From NCBI GenBank assembly GCA_030770535.1, contig JASVEC010000028.1, forward strand, positions 124,001-188,000: a stretch of DNA of 64,000 nucleotides, written 5' to 3'. The stretch is from Batkoa obscura (Eukaryota; Entomophthoromycota; Entomophthoromycetes; Entomophthorales; Batkoaceae). The notes under the pieces were generated by a model that was not told the DNA's origin, did not search any database, and saw nothing but the letters and a program-made list of their open reading frames with translations. Every line of letters starts with the position of its first letter. Within the stretch, counting starts at the first letter, position 1. The translations under genes were made by a program, and so were the position numbers. This document shows positions 23,622 to 35,200 of this stretch, piece after piece.

Positions 23622-23720
23622 TGGGGATGTATTTTTATGTTTGAGAATTTTACTAACAGTTTTTCCGCTCAAATAGTGCTTAAAAGATGGAAAAAGTAAT
23701 GAAGCCAAAAAACACTCCCA
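23622..23720. mobile_element. Family A miniature element, copy A7, abutting transposon B1
   Basis: 99 bp from TGGGGATGTATTTTTATG to AAAAAACACTCCCA. A TA precedes it (23620-23621). The TA that follows it (23721-23722) is also the left flank of the B1 transposon, so the two elements are back to back and share one TA. Confidence 0.85.
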
Positions 23721-24104
23721 TATGGGGGTGTCCGAATTGGTTTCATTTTTTTATCCAATTTTTAAATATTTATATTTTGAAAACTTGCTTAAAATTCTAT
23801 AAAAATAAATTCTTTATTAAAAGCCAAAAGTACCCGACACAGTTTTAAATTATTTTGTTATAATTTATATTGTTAATTAGCGGAATTTTTATTAAATTTA
23901 ATATAAACTTCTGGATTAGCAAAGATTTTACTAATGTAGCTTGTATAGTGATATTAGTCAAAGTTGTAATATGTAAATAAATATATACTTTCATATAACT
24001 TTATTAACAAATATTTATCATTAACTGTTTTATATTCAACACTGCAGATTTGCTATCAAATGAATAAATTATTTTAATGTTATAATTACATTATTAATAT
24101 ATCG

Positions 24105-24244
24105 CTAAGTTAATAAATAGCTGCATAGGAGGGAGTGGTTAGCCCCAAAACTATAATTAACCATCCCTATGTAACACAAGCAGTGTAATGATAGTTTTTA
24201 CTTATCATTACAACTACTTGCTCTTTGACTATTTATTAACTTAG
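24105..24244. repeat. Internal 140-bp inverted-repeat module in B1
   Basis: A perfect 16-bp inverted repeat (CTAAGTTAATAAATAG at 24105-24120, its complement at 24229-24244) brackets about 108 bp. Inside are GTTAGCCCCAAAACTA, the hairpin-forming GTAATGATAG...CTTATCATTAC and the phrase CCCTATGTAACACAAGCAG. The same module is in copy B2 at 47027-47166. It lies just 3' of the transposase frame. Confidence 0.8.
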
Positions 24245-24419
24245 CTATTATTAATTTAAGTAATATCAACATTTAATAGTTGATTTCTATCATCTAATAA
24301 GCTACTTACTTGCTTACTAAATATTGAAACTTTTAAATTCTCAGTTATTTTTGTAAGATAAGCTGGGGTTGACCTTTTAATTTTTCTATCCTCTATAGAC
24401 TCTATAACTTTAATTGGAA

Positions 24420-25079
24420 TTATATCACTTTTTTTGATCTATCAGATACTGGATAACAGTGTAGTTTATTATTACGTTTAATAAAATGTAAATACTTTTT
24501 AATACCTTTTATTTTTATTATTTTTTCTATATCTTTGTTTCTTTCATACTTTTTAAAAATTATATTTATTTGCCCATTATTGACAGTTGAGTTATTAAAT
24601 CTATTATTTTCACAAACAAAAATCACAAATTTTGAAATTAATTGATCAATATCTTCTATTTTACCTAATGCTTCAAGATTATTTTTCCACTATGAAAGAT
24701 TTCCAAAATGCCCGTCAACTATACTTTTTCCATGATGCTCAGCAAAAAAATTAAGGTCAATATTTAAACTACTATTTATTTTATAAATTTCTTCAAATAC
24801 ATAATGTAAAAACTCTTGAGATTTAAAATGATATCCTGTATCTGCCCATATATTAATTTTTGTAGACTTTTTAAACAAAGGCTTTTTAGATATTAAATCA
24901 ATTAAACGATCTCCTGCATATGCTGAATCATGATTTAGTATTTCAGATAAATAATCAAAATAAACTTTGCCTATTGTTTTATCATTTTTTAAATACAAAA
25001 CGCCAAACCCTAATACTGATATAGCTTGTTTGTTAAAATGATCTAAGTTTATTGGATCTGATCTTGTTCCTATTTCCAT
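24420..25079 (-). pseudogene. B1 transposase remnant
   Basis: Two open pieces of the family B transposase, on the minus strand, separated by one in-frame stop near 24690. The first piece carries EIGTRSDPINLDHFNKQAIS, the IWADTGYHFKS block with a candidate catalytic Asp, and FFAEHHGKSIVDGHFG with a Glu/His/Asp-rich motif. The second carries the C-terminal KGIKKYLHFIKRNNKLHCYP. Residues match copy B2 closely, so the two copies diverged fairly recently. Further 5' coding sequence continues to about 25287 and is cut by repeat C1. Confidence 0.8.
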
Positions 25080-25287
25080 ATTTTGTTTAAAGTCTAAAAT
25101 TATTATACAACTTCTATTATTTAATTTTTCAATAGTTTCATTAAGTATATTTTTTTGAGTATCAACACAAAATTCATGTAATTTATATAACCTTTTTTCT
25201 TTATTAAAAGATTCCTGTATCTCTGCTTTATTTTCTGTCGCTGTATTTATTTTATTTTCAAATAACTTTTTTCTAACTGTATACTGG

Positions 25288-25749
25288 TGTGAAAGTTGAT
25301 ACTCAAGGGTCGGAGTTAAAAGCTACTCTTGCTTAATTAACTTGCCTTGAGTCGAACGGTCTTAGTTTATATAACTAAGATAGACTTAACTTAATAGAAA
25401 TAGTACGTAATAAGCTACGAATTATGTAAACAAATACAATGGGAGATATTACCGTAAAATCTATATCAGATGTTGTCAGAAAGACTTAGTGACTTTATTA
25501 ATGATACGTTATCAGGGAGTAATCCAATTAAAAAAGCCTCGAGTTATCATGTTGAAGGATCTCTTTTATACTCCAATAAGTATGGATATTAAAAGGAGAT
25601 AATATTGTTTGCAATATGAAGTTAGAAATTCTCGCAGCAAATCAAAATAAGGGACTCGGGCTTGATTGTGTTTGAACTTGAGAACACAACAACTTAAGTG
25701 ATTGTTGTGTTATAATCAATCTGAGAGCTAAATAAAGCAATATTTCACA
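25288..25749. repeat. Repeat C, copy C1, inserted in the B1 transposase
   Basis: 462 bp beginning TGTGAAAGTTGATACTCA and ending AATATTTCACA, so its ends TGTGAAA/TTTCACA are short inverted repeats. It splits the transposase reading between the YTV and upstream cysteine segments. About 11 bases of the original transposase are missing at the junction when compared with B2, and I see no clear target duplication. Family unknown. It could be a solo terminal repeat or a miniature element. Confidence 0.7.
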
Positions 25750-26401
25750 ACATAGACCTGTTTTTTTTGCTAGATTCTTAAAATTACTTGCTATGTATTT
25801 AAAAAATGTTGACCTAGCTATTGCTTTATCTTTTAAATTATCAAATATTGTATAATAATCATAACTTGTTCATTTCTTTTTTTTCTTTTTTTGTTTTATT
25901 ATAAAATTCCATTTCGAAGTTTAGTTATAAAAGCTTGTATTTTATTTTAATTTTAATTTTAATAAAAAGTAAAGTCAAATAACTATATATATATATATTA
26001 TATATTGTATATCTATTAAACATTTAAAATAATAACATAAAGCATATAGTTAAAAATGTTAAAAATTTTAAAAAATAGAACAATTATAATAAATCTCTTA
26101 AGTTAAATTTTATTGTTTAATTTTAAGCTTCTTAACTTTAACTAATCATATAGAGACTTACAAATTTAAAAACTTAAAATTCGGATTAATTTTTAACTAA
26201 ATTCTGAAACCAATTCAGACATCCCCATTTATTTAAAAGCATTAAAATTATTATGATTATATAATAAAAACTATCGATACCATTAATACAGGATAGCAAA
26301 TTAATAAAAGAAAAACTGGAAATTTAAAAAGTATAAATTATAAGGGTTGTAGATAAAAAGAATGTATTGATATATTTCAAAATAAAGTTAAAGTATGCCG
26401 T

Positions 26402-28738
26402 CTATTGAAAACCATGTGGTGGTATCTTATTAGTTGTTATAAGTTCATTGACTCTTTTAAGTGCAGCATCAAAGTCCCATTCATATTGGCTTAAGCATCT
26501 TTTAGAAAAAACCTCATTTAAATTAGTTTGGCTCATAAGCGCAATCATTTTATCTTTTTGAAGTGGGTCGTAGTTTCCATTTAATTGGATGGTATTTTGA
26601 ACTACGGGTTGCACATGAGGAGTATGTTGAACTATGGTTTGTGGTTGCGCCTGAGTAGCATGTTGTACCGCAATTTGTGGCTGTATTTGAGTATTATGTT
26701 GAGGTGCAATTTGTGGCTGAGCTTGAGAGGTATTCTGTATTAGGTTCCACGCTGGGTTGGATTCATAGTTACGTATTACTAAAGAATCACTTATAATTCT
26801 GAATTGAATTCCAGCCAATTGTGCTGGAGACCCTTCTAAAGGAAGGCCGATTATGAAAAAACGGTCAAAAGAATATGATTTATTCCTGTTTACTAATCAA
26901 ATGTCAATGTCAAACTTTATAGATAAAATATTTAATTACCATTTAAAAACTCGCCGTGAATATTCAAACTGATAAAAGGCTTAGGTTCAGCAGTGTTGAG
27001 CGGTGCGAATTCAGTCAACAATTGAGCCTCAACAGAAAATTTACTTGTATCGCTAAAAGGATGCATTGTTTCAGGAAGCTCTTTTAAACAATTAATAATA
27101 GCTTCGCCCCCAGTATATTGACGAGAAACACGTTTGGCTAAATAAATTAGTATATAAAATTAACATATATATGAGTACTTACTATGCTCTTTGACGAATT
27201 TTAAATTACGGTTGAATTTATAATACATACCAAGCGATTTTTTAGGGTCATAATTATTTTCACTATATGGTATCATCAACGAAAAAAGAGCCTGGGAGTC
27301 ATAATAATTGAATAGTCCTCCTCTATCCTTATCAAAAAGAGAGAAGTAGTTATAAAGGAAAGTATTAGCAGCATTTAAAGTCTGATCATCTGAGAAGTAG
27401 TGAGGGGCAGGAGCTACTGGTAGATCGATGCGGGAATTCGTTTGAGAAAGGGATGTGCCAGCACCAAATTGTAAATCGTTTTTAATTACTTGACCATCAA
27501 TGAGTTTAATTGCTGGAAATAATTTGCATATTTCTTTACGGTAATCAATTAAATTCACATCATTTTTTTTCATCTCTCTTTCATAAAGAGGATTGCTAGA
27601 TAAATGGAGTTCTTCAACAACAATATTGTTTGCCTTTGCAAGATCCTCCAAATCTTTATAAGATGTAAAATTATTTTGTTTTAATGAAAAGCACTTAATT
27701 TCTGGGAAAAAATCTCCAAGGTATTTAAGGCAGTTCGTATCAGCGAGTCTATTAGAATCAAGGATAATTGCCCTAGGCTAAAATACAAATATAAATATAT
27801 ATTACTTTACTATTAACTCCTACAATACCTGACATCTAAGCAACTTCGCTGCTTTAAAAAAGAGTTTAGGAACCCCTGAATCTCTCCCAAGTTTATTAAA
27901 CGATTTGATCTTATTGTCTGATAGTAGTCTATCTTCATTCATTTTAGAAAAATCCAATATGTGTGAATTTGGATCAAAGCGGTTGGTAATAAATTGTTTA
28001 AGTATTTCTAGTTTTTTTTCCTTGGCTAAAACGTCTTCGGAAGAATCAGATTTTTCTTTAGTTACAAAAATCTAAATGAATTATTAAAATAGATAAAACA
28101 AATTTTATACTGTATTACCTTGGACTTTTTATGAGCTCGACCATGCAATTTCAATACTTCGCTTGCTTGCCTCATATTCTGAACTATTACGCTAAAAGTA
28201 CCATTCTCTTCTTTAGTCTAAATAATCATTAACTGTAAATTAAAGTTTGAGCTTAAAAAGTTACCTCAAGTATTTTTATTGTCCCACGAGTATTATCCTC
28301 AATATACTTGATCAATTCACCAGCACTTGAGTTTTTGAAACCACGAATCTTTAAATGTTATTACATTGTCTTTTTTATAAAACAATTCGATTTACCTTTA
28401 AAGTTTGTTTCACATTATCCTGAGATTTTTTACCGTGAAAATTGTTTCCTCTTGGTCTACCACCGTATGGCGTACTTCAAAATGTAAGTGAATAATTTAT
28501 TAAATGTGAAGTTTAGTTACTTTGTATTACGGTGTCCTGCTGGTCTCATTATTAAATCTCCATCTTCATCATATTCTGGTTGGTTTGAAGTGCCCTCTCT
28601 CTGAAGGCTCCTATTTGCGTTATTAAAACTACGCCCGAAGCTTCCGCCTCTTCCACGTCCTCTTCCACGTCCCCCTCCACGCCATGAACCTTCTCCTCTA
28701 TCATTAAATTTTGTGCCAGAATTGCCCTGCCAATCCAT
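26402..28738 (-). CDS. MEX67: mRNA export factor Mex67/NXF1-like
   Basis: Carries mature mRNA through nuclear pores. Eight exons joined in frame (minus strand): 28738-28521, 28474-28396, 28348-28265, 28217-28119, 28071-27829, 27777-27183, 27137-26940, 26892-26402, total 668 residues. Domains in order: an RGG-rich N-terminus (GGGRGRGRGRGG); an RRM-like fold (IRGFKNSSAGELIKYIEDN); leucine-rich repeats (AIILDSNRLADTNCLKYL, VEELHLSSNPL); an NTF2-like domain (about residues 300-470, ending SYSFDRFFIIGLPLEGSPAQ); a Gln/Pro/His repeat linker; and a C-terminal TAP-C/UBA-like domain (KMIALMSQTNLNEVFSKRCL). An ATG at 28756 is also in frame but follows less well the usual short leader; MDWQGN is preferred. 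The architecture is complete for the family. Confidence 0.93.
26575..26760 (-). repeat. Gln-Pro-His tandem repeat inside the Mex67-like gene
   Basis: The linker between the NTF2-like and UBA-like domains consists of about four units close to QPQIAPQHNTQI, QPQIAVQHATQA, QPQTIVQHTPHV, then QPVVQNT. The unit is about 12 residues (36 bp). It is a small coding minisatellite whose number may vary between strains. Confidence 0.8.
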
Positions 28739-28759
28739 TTCTAAAAAAAAATGCAAAGC

Positions 28760-30434
28760 TAGATTATAAATTTATGGGTTAAATATAACAGCCACGAGTT
28801 AGCCAATCAAGTAAAGTTTTGCTACAAATTTTTAAAAAGCACTATTGAGTAAACGTAAATGGCCTACTTTTACAGCTGTTAAAACTCAAATATGCAATTT
28901 CTCGCAGAATTTATTTAGCTACTATTTGTTTGCTTGTAATTTTTAAAGCCTAATCCTTATGTTTTAATGAAGCTATGTTTAAACTATTTTTCTTAAATGA
29001 ATAGTCAGCTATTCTACTACATATATAAACTTTAACAGCTTTACTGATCAAAATATTTAAGGAGATATCATGTATTCACTCAAGTGACTCTATATAGTAT
29101 TGATAAAAGGAAGTATATAATTTATCCTATTAGTTTATGATGACAGTGGGTGATATAAAGTTTGAGCTTAAATTTTATTAAGACTAAACTTGTTGGTTAT
29201 AAACTTAGGTTACACAGTTAAAGATTTTGTGAATTTTCACTATAATTTTTAAAAGTAATTAGCTAAAGCTATTAACAAATAAACAAAACACTATCTAGTT
29301 TTATCTTCCTTAGTTTAGAGCTCAAATACAACGATTATTCAAAATATTCACTGCCACGTAATTTTAAATTAGTACCAGTTAAATTTTAAATTAGTGTCAA
29401 AAGCGAAGTCATAAACAAAAACATCAAATTATTAAATTCATCAGAAATAAGTAAGATATACTTGAATGAAAGGAAAAAAAAGAAAACGAGCATCAAAACA
29501 TCTGATAATGCTTTTAATTTAGTATCAAAATGAATGAAAGAACTAAAATATAGTACTTTGATAAACTTTGTTTTATTATGTGCTATATATAAATACAAAA
29601 AGAATAAAAAATAGAATAATGAGCTATTGATATGATAAATTATTTAAAGTCTAATCACTTAAATCTTTTCGAAAATCTCAACTCTATTTTCAATTATTTG
29701 GCGCCACTGTTAATCTTGTATAATTCATAGTTTTTATTGCTTACTATAACCGTAACCTTGGTAAGCCTATATATAGTTACAGCCTTCATGTATCTACCAT
29801 TATTCTTCGGTAATGGTGTTACCAAATATGCCCAATATTTAGCTACATGTTGTAGTCACAATTATATCAATGTAAAATATTTTGGACCTTTAGAGCATAT
29901 ACGGATTGCTTTGAGTTGCTAGGATTACATTTGCTGTGATTTATCTAGTTCACTTGTGAACCCAATCTATAATTATCATCTTTAGATATAATAAAGTCAA
30001 GCATATATAATAATGACTAATTTAGACTACCTTAGTCTCTGTTATGTTTGCTTCAAAAATATAAGAAGCCTTTTACAAAGTTTCCCTAGTATTACCAAAT
30101 CAAAGGAAGCTATAGATAAGCTGGCTTTTCTTGGTATGATATCCGCCCTACAAGTTTCCTGATTATCGCAATCTTGATCATATTGTTTGTAGTGATTCAA
30201 TACTTGACAGCTTAAAGTTCCCCTTTAATCATAATGTTAACCTTTTACAATAGTATCGAGTTTAAGTAATTAAATGCTTTAGTTTGTAGTTATTAAATAA
30301 TCTATTACGTAGTTAGAACAAACTGGTCAAGGTTACATTTATTTATTTATTTACTAAAATTAAACAAGATCAATTGTTAAATTAAATTTTTATTATAAAT
30401 TCAAATAAATAATAAATCCGATACAATGTTTGTA
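28760..30434. other. AT-rich intergenic region
   Basis: No gene is supported. A diverged repeat (family D) related to 34104 and 47631 begins near 28870. The sequence at 29700-30240 is less AT-rich but not open. Confidence 0.45.
28870..29020. repeat. Diverged repeat family D, copy 1
   Basis: Begins TACAGCTGTTAAAACTCAAA and continues with the phrases GCAGAATTTATT, CTATTTGTTTGCTTG and AAAGCCTAATCCTTA. These align with 47631-47790 (GCAGCTGTTAAAGTTCGATT, CTATTTGTTTAGCTG, AAAGCCTATTCCTTA) and more weakly with 34104-34200. Old, ends not defined. Confidence 0.5.
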
Positions 30435-32297
30435 TTAAGCAAATCCTTGACCTTTGTTACATGATTGACCAGAATAACCTGCAGTTAAGATACAAAGGAA
30501 CTTTTCTTTACATTTTTCATCGCATGCTTCTTGCTGGGCACCGTATGAATTTCTTAATTGATAATATTTATTGAAGAGCTCATTATCGGTCTTCATTTTG
30601 TTAACAACATTGTGCCAGAATCTAGAATCTAGATATTTACCAGTATAGCTTGGATTGTAAGTATCTCTAGCAGTGTATAATAATTTCCATTCCATATCAT
30701 CAGTCCATTTTGAAGCTTCTTTCAAATCAGCAGAATAATGGAAATAATCTACTACCTTGTAGTTTGATGCGTCAACTTTGTAAATTCTAAACGATGGGTT
30801 ATGACCACCCAACGTAGACATTGATGGAGCTAAATATCCGACTTGGAAAGCAGTTTCTTCAGTTCTGTTTGAACGAACATCATAACTAATCTCAAAGGTA
30901 TCATAATGCTCGTGACCAAAGAACTGACCAACGATAGTAGATTTATAACGTTGGGAAATAGAATTATATTGTAATGACCAATGTTTAAAACAATCGCTAG
31001 AGCCTGGGGATATATGTGATACAACATAAACCTTTTGGGCTTTCTTTTCGGATTGATCCAACTCTCCAATAAACCATTTTAACATGTTGTTTATATCAGA
31101 GTTAGATGGATCCAATAGTAGCTGGAAGTTGAACTTGTAACATAAGTTGTCATTTAAGGATATAATCTTTAAATCGCTATTATGCTCTACTGAGTAGTAT
31201 CCATTCTTTTGAACGCTAGTTAATGCTTGCTGTGGTAACCACCCCTTCCATTGTTCAGATATAAAGTTATAAAGCCTTAAGAATTTCTTATCTGATTTCC
31301 CATCTACCATAAATTGATTAACTGGCACTGCTTCATGATTACCAATGGTAGGATACAGTTTGTTCTTTTTTGGTACTAAATAGCTACTCAAAAGGTCAAA
31401 TGCTCCTTTTTCTACACTTTCGGTACGTTCAACACTCTCCTTCCAGAAATCATGGGCTGGTACATCACCAGAAAACAAAATCATTTCCAAAGGATACTTG
31501 GTACTCGTTTTTACAGCATTTTTCAACAATGATTGTAATAAATCTTTATTAGCATCACATTTATAGTCACCCCATTTACCAGCTGGTTTCTTAACAGTTT
31601 GGTCTTTCAAGTCACTATTACTATCTTTTTGGCAGCAAATCGGTTTATTACAATCAGTCTCAGCACCAACCAAATACTCGGCATCATAGTGAAGATCACT
31701 TAAATGTAATACATATTTAAAGTCGTTAGACTCCTTTTCTTTTGGAGGATTTTTAGGTCCTTCTGGAAGTTGTAAAGCGGTCACTTCTATATCTGGGAAA
31801 GGGCAAATATCGCCTAGTGAAACACAAGCCACTTGGCGGACATAAGGATCGTCTCTATTGATATAATATAGTACATCATAAAGCTCAGAGCCTGTAGATT
31901 GAGCTATACCATTACAAACAGACTCAGGTTGATCTGAAGCGGCTTGGCAAAGTTTATCAACAGCTGAAATAACAGCACTCTTAGTAAATGGTACATGTGT
32001 GATAAGAGATAAGGCCCCTATACCTACTTGACAAGCTTTACATTTGAGTTCTTCTTTAGCATCAACAAATAAACCAGATAAAGCCATGAAAAATTTGTCT
32101 AAGGAGCTGCTACGTTGATTGTTCCCGTCTTTGAGCTCATTGACTGCTTTTTCAACTTCTTGATTCCATTCGAGAAATTGAGTCTCATTAGTCAACTTAA
32201 AGATATAATCGGTGGCATCAGTACTACTAGCAGTGCCTTGGGCTAAAACCAAAGGTAGAAGAGAGCTTAAAGCAATGATACTACTAAATAACTTCAT
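30435..32297 (-). CDS. Acid sphingomyelinase-like phosphodiesterase, secreted, copy 2
   Basis: 620 residues, one exon, signal peptide MKLFSSIIALSSLLPLVLAQ. It has the same architecture as copy 1 at 12976-14847: saposin-B domain with cysteines (CKACQVG to LGDICPFP), a metallophosphoesterase domain with ligands D201/H203 (SDLHYD), D278 (SGDVP), N320-H321 (GNHE), H428 (VSHISPG), H462 and H464 (GHEH), and a C-terminal domain ending with six or more cysteines. The catalytic domains share long identical runs such as CNKPICCQKDSNSDLKDQTV. Differences concentrate in the signal peptide, the N-terminal 70 residues and the surface loop after GHEH. Presumably active. The pair arose by dispersed duplication with inversion. 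Confidence 0.93.
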   Translation of the reverse strand: MKLFSSIIALSSLLPLVLAQGTASSTDATDYIFKLTNETQFLEWNQEVEKAVNELKDGNNQRSSSLDKFFMALSGLFVDAKEELKCKACQVGIGALSLITHVPFTKSAVISAVDKLCQAASDQPESVCNGIAQSTGSELYDVLYYINRDDPYVRQVACVSLGDICPFPDIEVTALQLPEGPKNPPKEKESNDFKYVLHLSDLHYDAEYLVGAETDCNKPICCQKDSNSDLKDQTVKKPAGKWGDYKCDANKDLLQSLLKNAVKTSTKYPLEMILFSGDVPAHDFWKESVERTESVEKGAFDLLSSYLVPKKNKLYPTIGNHEAVPVNQFMVDGKSDKKFLRLYNFISEQWKGWLPQQALTSVQKNGYYSVEHNSDLKIISLNDNLCYKFNFQLLLDPSNSDINNMLKWFIGELDQSEKKAQKVYVVSHISPGSSDCFKHWSLQYNSISQRYKSTIVGQFFGHEHYDTFEISYDVRSNRTEETAFQVGYLAPSMSTLGGHNPSFRIYKVDASNYKVVDYFHYSADLKEASKWTDDMEWKLLYTARDTYNPSYTGKYLDSRFWHNVVNKMKTDNELFNKYYQLRNSYGAQQEACDEKCKEKFLCILTAGYSGQSCNKGQGFA

Positions 32298-35200
32298 GTT
32301 ATATAAAAAGAATGGTACTTCAAATATTTTATTGTTTTCTGAAGACTCATATTTGTTAATTTATACCATCTTATTTTAGTTTTTCTTATTAAGTTATTTT
32401 TTGTACTTTTATTTTGTACTTTTATTTTGCTTTTGTACTTTTAAATCAATAAAATTTAGCAAATAATTTTACGTCATTCTCCCCATCTGCTTTTTAAATC
32501 AAATTCTAAACAAATATGGGTCTATTATCAATATTCAATTTTTAGTCAGCTCACTATTCAATATTATATTCAATAAACTATTCAAAACTTTTACATGAAT
32601 AATTTTACATAAATACTCTAAAATTGAAAACAATGTAACATAATAGTGATTTTAGTATAAACTCTAATAAATAAAATATCACTTACATTTTTTATGATGC
32701 TAAATGTATACCAATTTATATAGTATTTAAAAAATTTAACAGCTACAATGGTTATACTTAACACAAGCGTTATTGATATAAATAATAAACCCTAAATTTC
32801 ATTATGGTCAATTCTTACTATAAACAATCAAAATCGCCCCATAGTTGCAATTTTATTATTACCAAAGATCAATTGTTATATACATAAAAAGATAATAGGT
32901 AATATTATAAGATATCAAGTAATATAAGCAATAAAACTATAGCTGAATTCTAGCCCTTATAGAATAATGATTGATTATTATTGAAAAAAAAATACAAAGT
33001 AGTCTAATGTCATTTGTATTTTGCTGAAGTTAAAATTGTTTTATACTTATTCTTCATAAAATTATTTTCAATCTGATTTATGGGTTACACAAGATTTTAA
33101 CTTAAAGTAATAATATACATTAAATAGTTGAAGCATAGGATACTCAATATACTATTAAAATCTATTTATATTATTAATGTAAAACGAAAAACAAAGTATA
33201 ATACATATGGGTAAGTTTAAAAGCCAAGTCGAAGTTAAAAATAAAATTTTCCAATTCACTTTCTTTTGTCTATTTCCTATGTAGCATAAATTTTTAAAGA
33301 AACTGTTAACTAAAATCGAATAAAAAAACGTACCAACATGAACTATTCTAAAATTAAGCAAGAGCAAATATTTTTGTAGCATTTAGTGCTTAATTTGCAA
33401 CTTTGCAAAAAATCAAGTTGAATAAAATTTGAATCAAGCTTTTAAACTAACCCGTATACTAAATCATTTAAAAATCATCAGTAAGTTTTTGTATAAAGCA
33501 TAAGTTAATAGCTTAGTGTATCCTTTAATTAGGGATATTTTAAAACCTAAGTAGATCTAATAAATCTAGCTATAATTCTGTTTACCGTTAATTATAAGTA
33601 GAACTAATAGTATTTTTATTTTAAAGAGTAATTGATAGTTCTAATAACTTATAGAACTTATAAAGCTCTTTCATTTCAAATCCAATAGTTTGTTAAGTTT
33701 TTAGTTATAAACTTGTTTTTCTCTATTAGTTTGTTAAAATTATTAAATACAGCTAGTTGTTTTTTCAAAAAGCATTAAATTAAAAACCAGTAATCTTATA
33801 TGAGCCATTAAATTTGAAAACTAGGGGTTTATTAGTGAGAAATTTGATATACCAAGTTAATTTTAAATAAAGAGTTTTTCAAAGCGGCTTCCTATAGTTT
33901 ATCATTTTCAACAGCAAGAGGCTGTAAGTATCCCTATTTCCTCTATCTTAGTATTATGTTCCTCCCCTGTTATTCTCTTTCCCCACTTAGCTCTTTTGCT
34001 CTTTATTTCTTTTTATAAAACTTTATGAATTTACTGATTACATGGGAATATCTTTTACCTATTGCCTTTTGCTATTTTTAAATTTTAAAAATTAGCTAAT
34101 CAATGCAGCTGTAAGTTCAAATATGCGCTAGCAAACGATAAACTTTATAATCAACTATTTGTTTTATTGTGCTGATTTGAGACTTGTTAGTTTAATTTTT
34201 ATTTCATAATGAACAGTTAGCTAGCGTATATTTAAGCTTGAACAGTGTACTAGTTAACTAATTTCTAAATTTAAAAAATAGCAAAAAAGGACAACTGGTA
34301 AAAAACATCCCCATGTATAACGTATAGATTTTAAAATAGGGGAAATTAATTAACAATAGGTTTAGTTTTATGATTAATTCGAAAGACTTTTAATAACAAT
34401 AGAAGCTAGGTTTGATATTTAAAGTTAAAAAATAGAATGTATTCTCAAATTTAGTAATAAAATCAAACGATCGAAATAAGAAAGGACTATATTTAAACAC
34501 TTTACATGCGTTGATAACATTTTAAAAATAAAATAAAATAAAGTGGAGACAAAAATAGCATATTGCGAAGTTTAACCTCAAAATCTAGGATTGCTCTAGA
34601 AATGTAACTTTTAAACCAAACAGATTTTTTAAAGCAAAATAATCATGCAAAAATAGTGCAATCAACCATTAATAAGTAAAGTAGCCCAAAATAATCAAAA
34701 CCTTTTTATGAAATAAATCTTATTAGGAAACCATTGATTCCTGATTTTTATGGGATAAAAATCAAACTAATCAAAATGCTAATGATTTTAAGATTTGAGG
34801 ATACAACAAGCTTAATTGGCTAGAATATTGATTTGGTTTTGACAGAGATTTGAAAAGCTTTTCTACAGATTTGAATCACATGAAAAGGGTGTAGTCCAAT
34901 TATGTAGCTATTTCTTAAGTGAGGGTCAGTGATTGGATAAGAATGACTAATATTCTAGCCATTGCGCTAAACTGGGTTATAAATAGCGGTATGTGAGCTG
35001 CTATTACTAAATATGGACATAATTTAAGAAAAGTTCAAGCAAATTTTGATGGATTATATTACTTGTGAACATTTTATTAGCTGTAGCTTATTAGGTGAAT
35101 AAAACTTATAAACAAGAAATAATTGATATTTTTTCAAAGTTTAATAATTAAAAAGACAAATTTAAATAAAAATCAACTTTATTTTATTATTTATTTAACA

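Larger units (their letters stand above)
23723..26227 (-). mobile_element. DNA transposon family B, copy B1 (decayed)
   Basis: About 2.5 kb with inverted ends TGGGGGTGTCCGAATTGG (left) and the complement of CAATTCAGACATCCCCA (right). The transposase reads on the minus strand. Its C-terminal part is open at 24690-25079 and 24420-24626 with one break between, and the N-terminal part is interrupted by repeat C1 (25288-25749). The terminal regions match the deleted copy B0, and the coding region matches B2 at 44685-47462 nearly residue for residue. A plain cut-and-paste element, no longer coding for a full transposase. Confidence 0.85.

Noticed and set aside
25288-25749. Repeat C as a tRNA- or rRNA-derived element
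   Set aside because: I saw no A/B box pattern or cloverleaf arms. Only the short inverted ends are supported.
28517-28756. Longer N-terminus of the Mex67-like protein starting at 28756
   Set aside because: It adds only MHFFLE before MDWQGN, and the T-run plus AG just ahead of the second ATG looks like leader or acceptor sequence. The inner start was preferred.
29737-29922. 61-codon membrane-like frame
   Set aside because: No conserved neighbour, no homology recognised, typical chance hydrophobic frame in AT-rich DNA.
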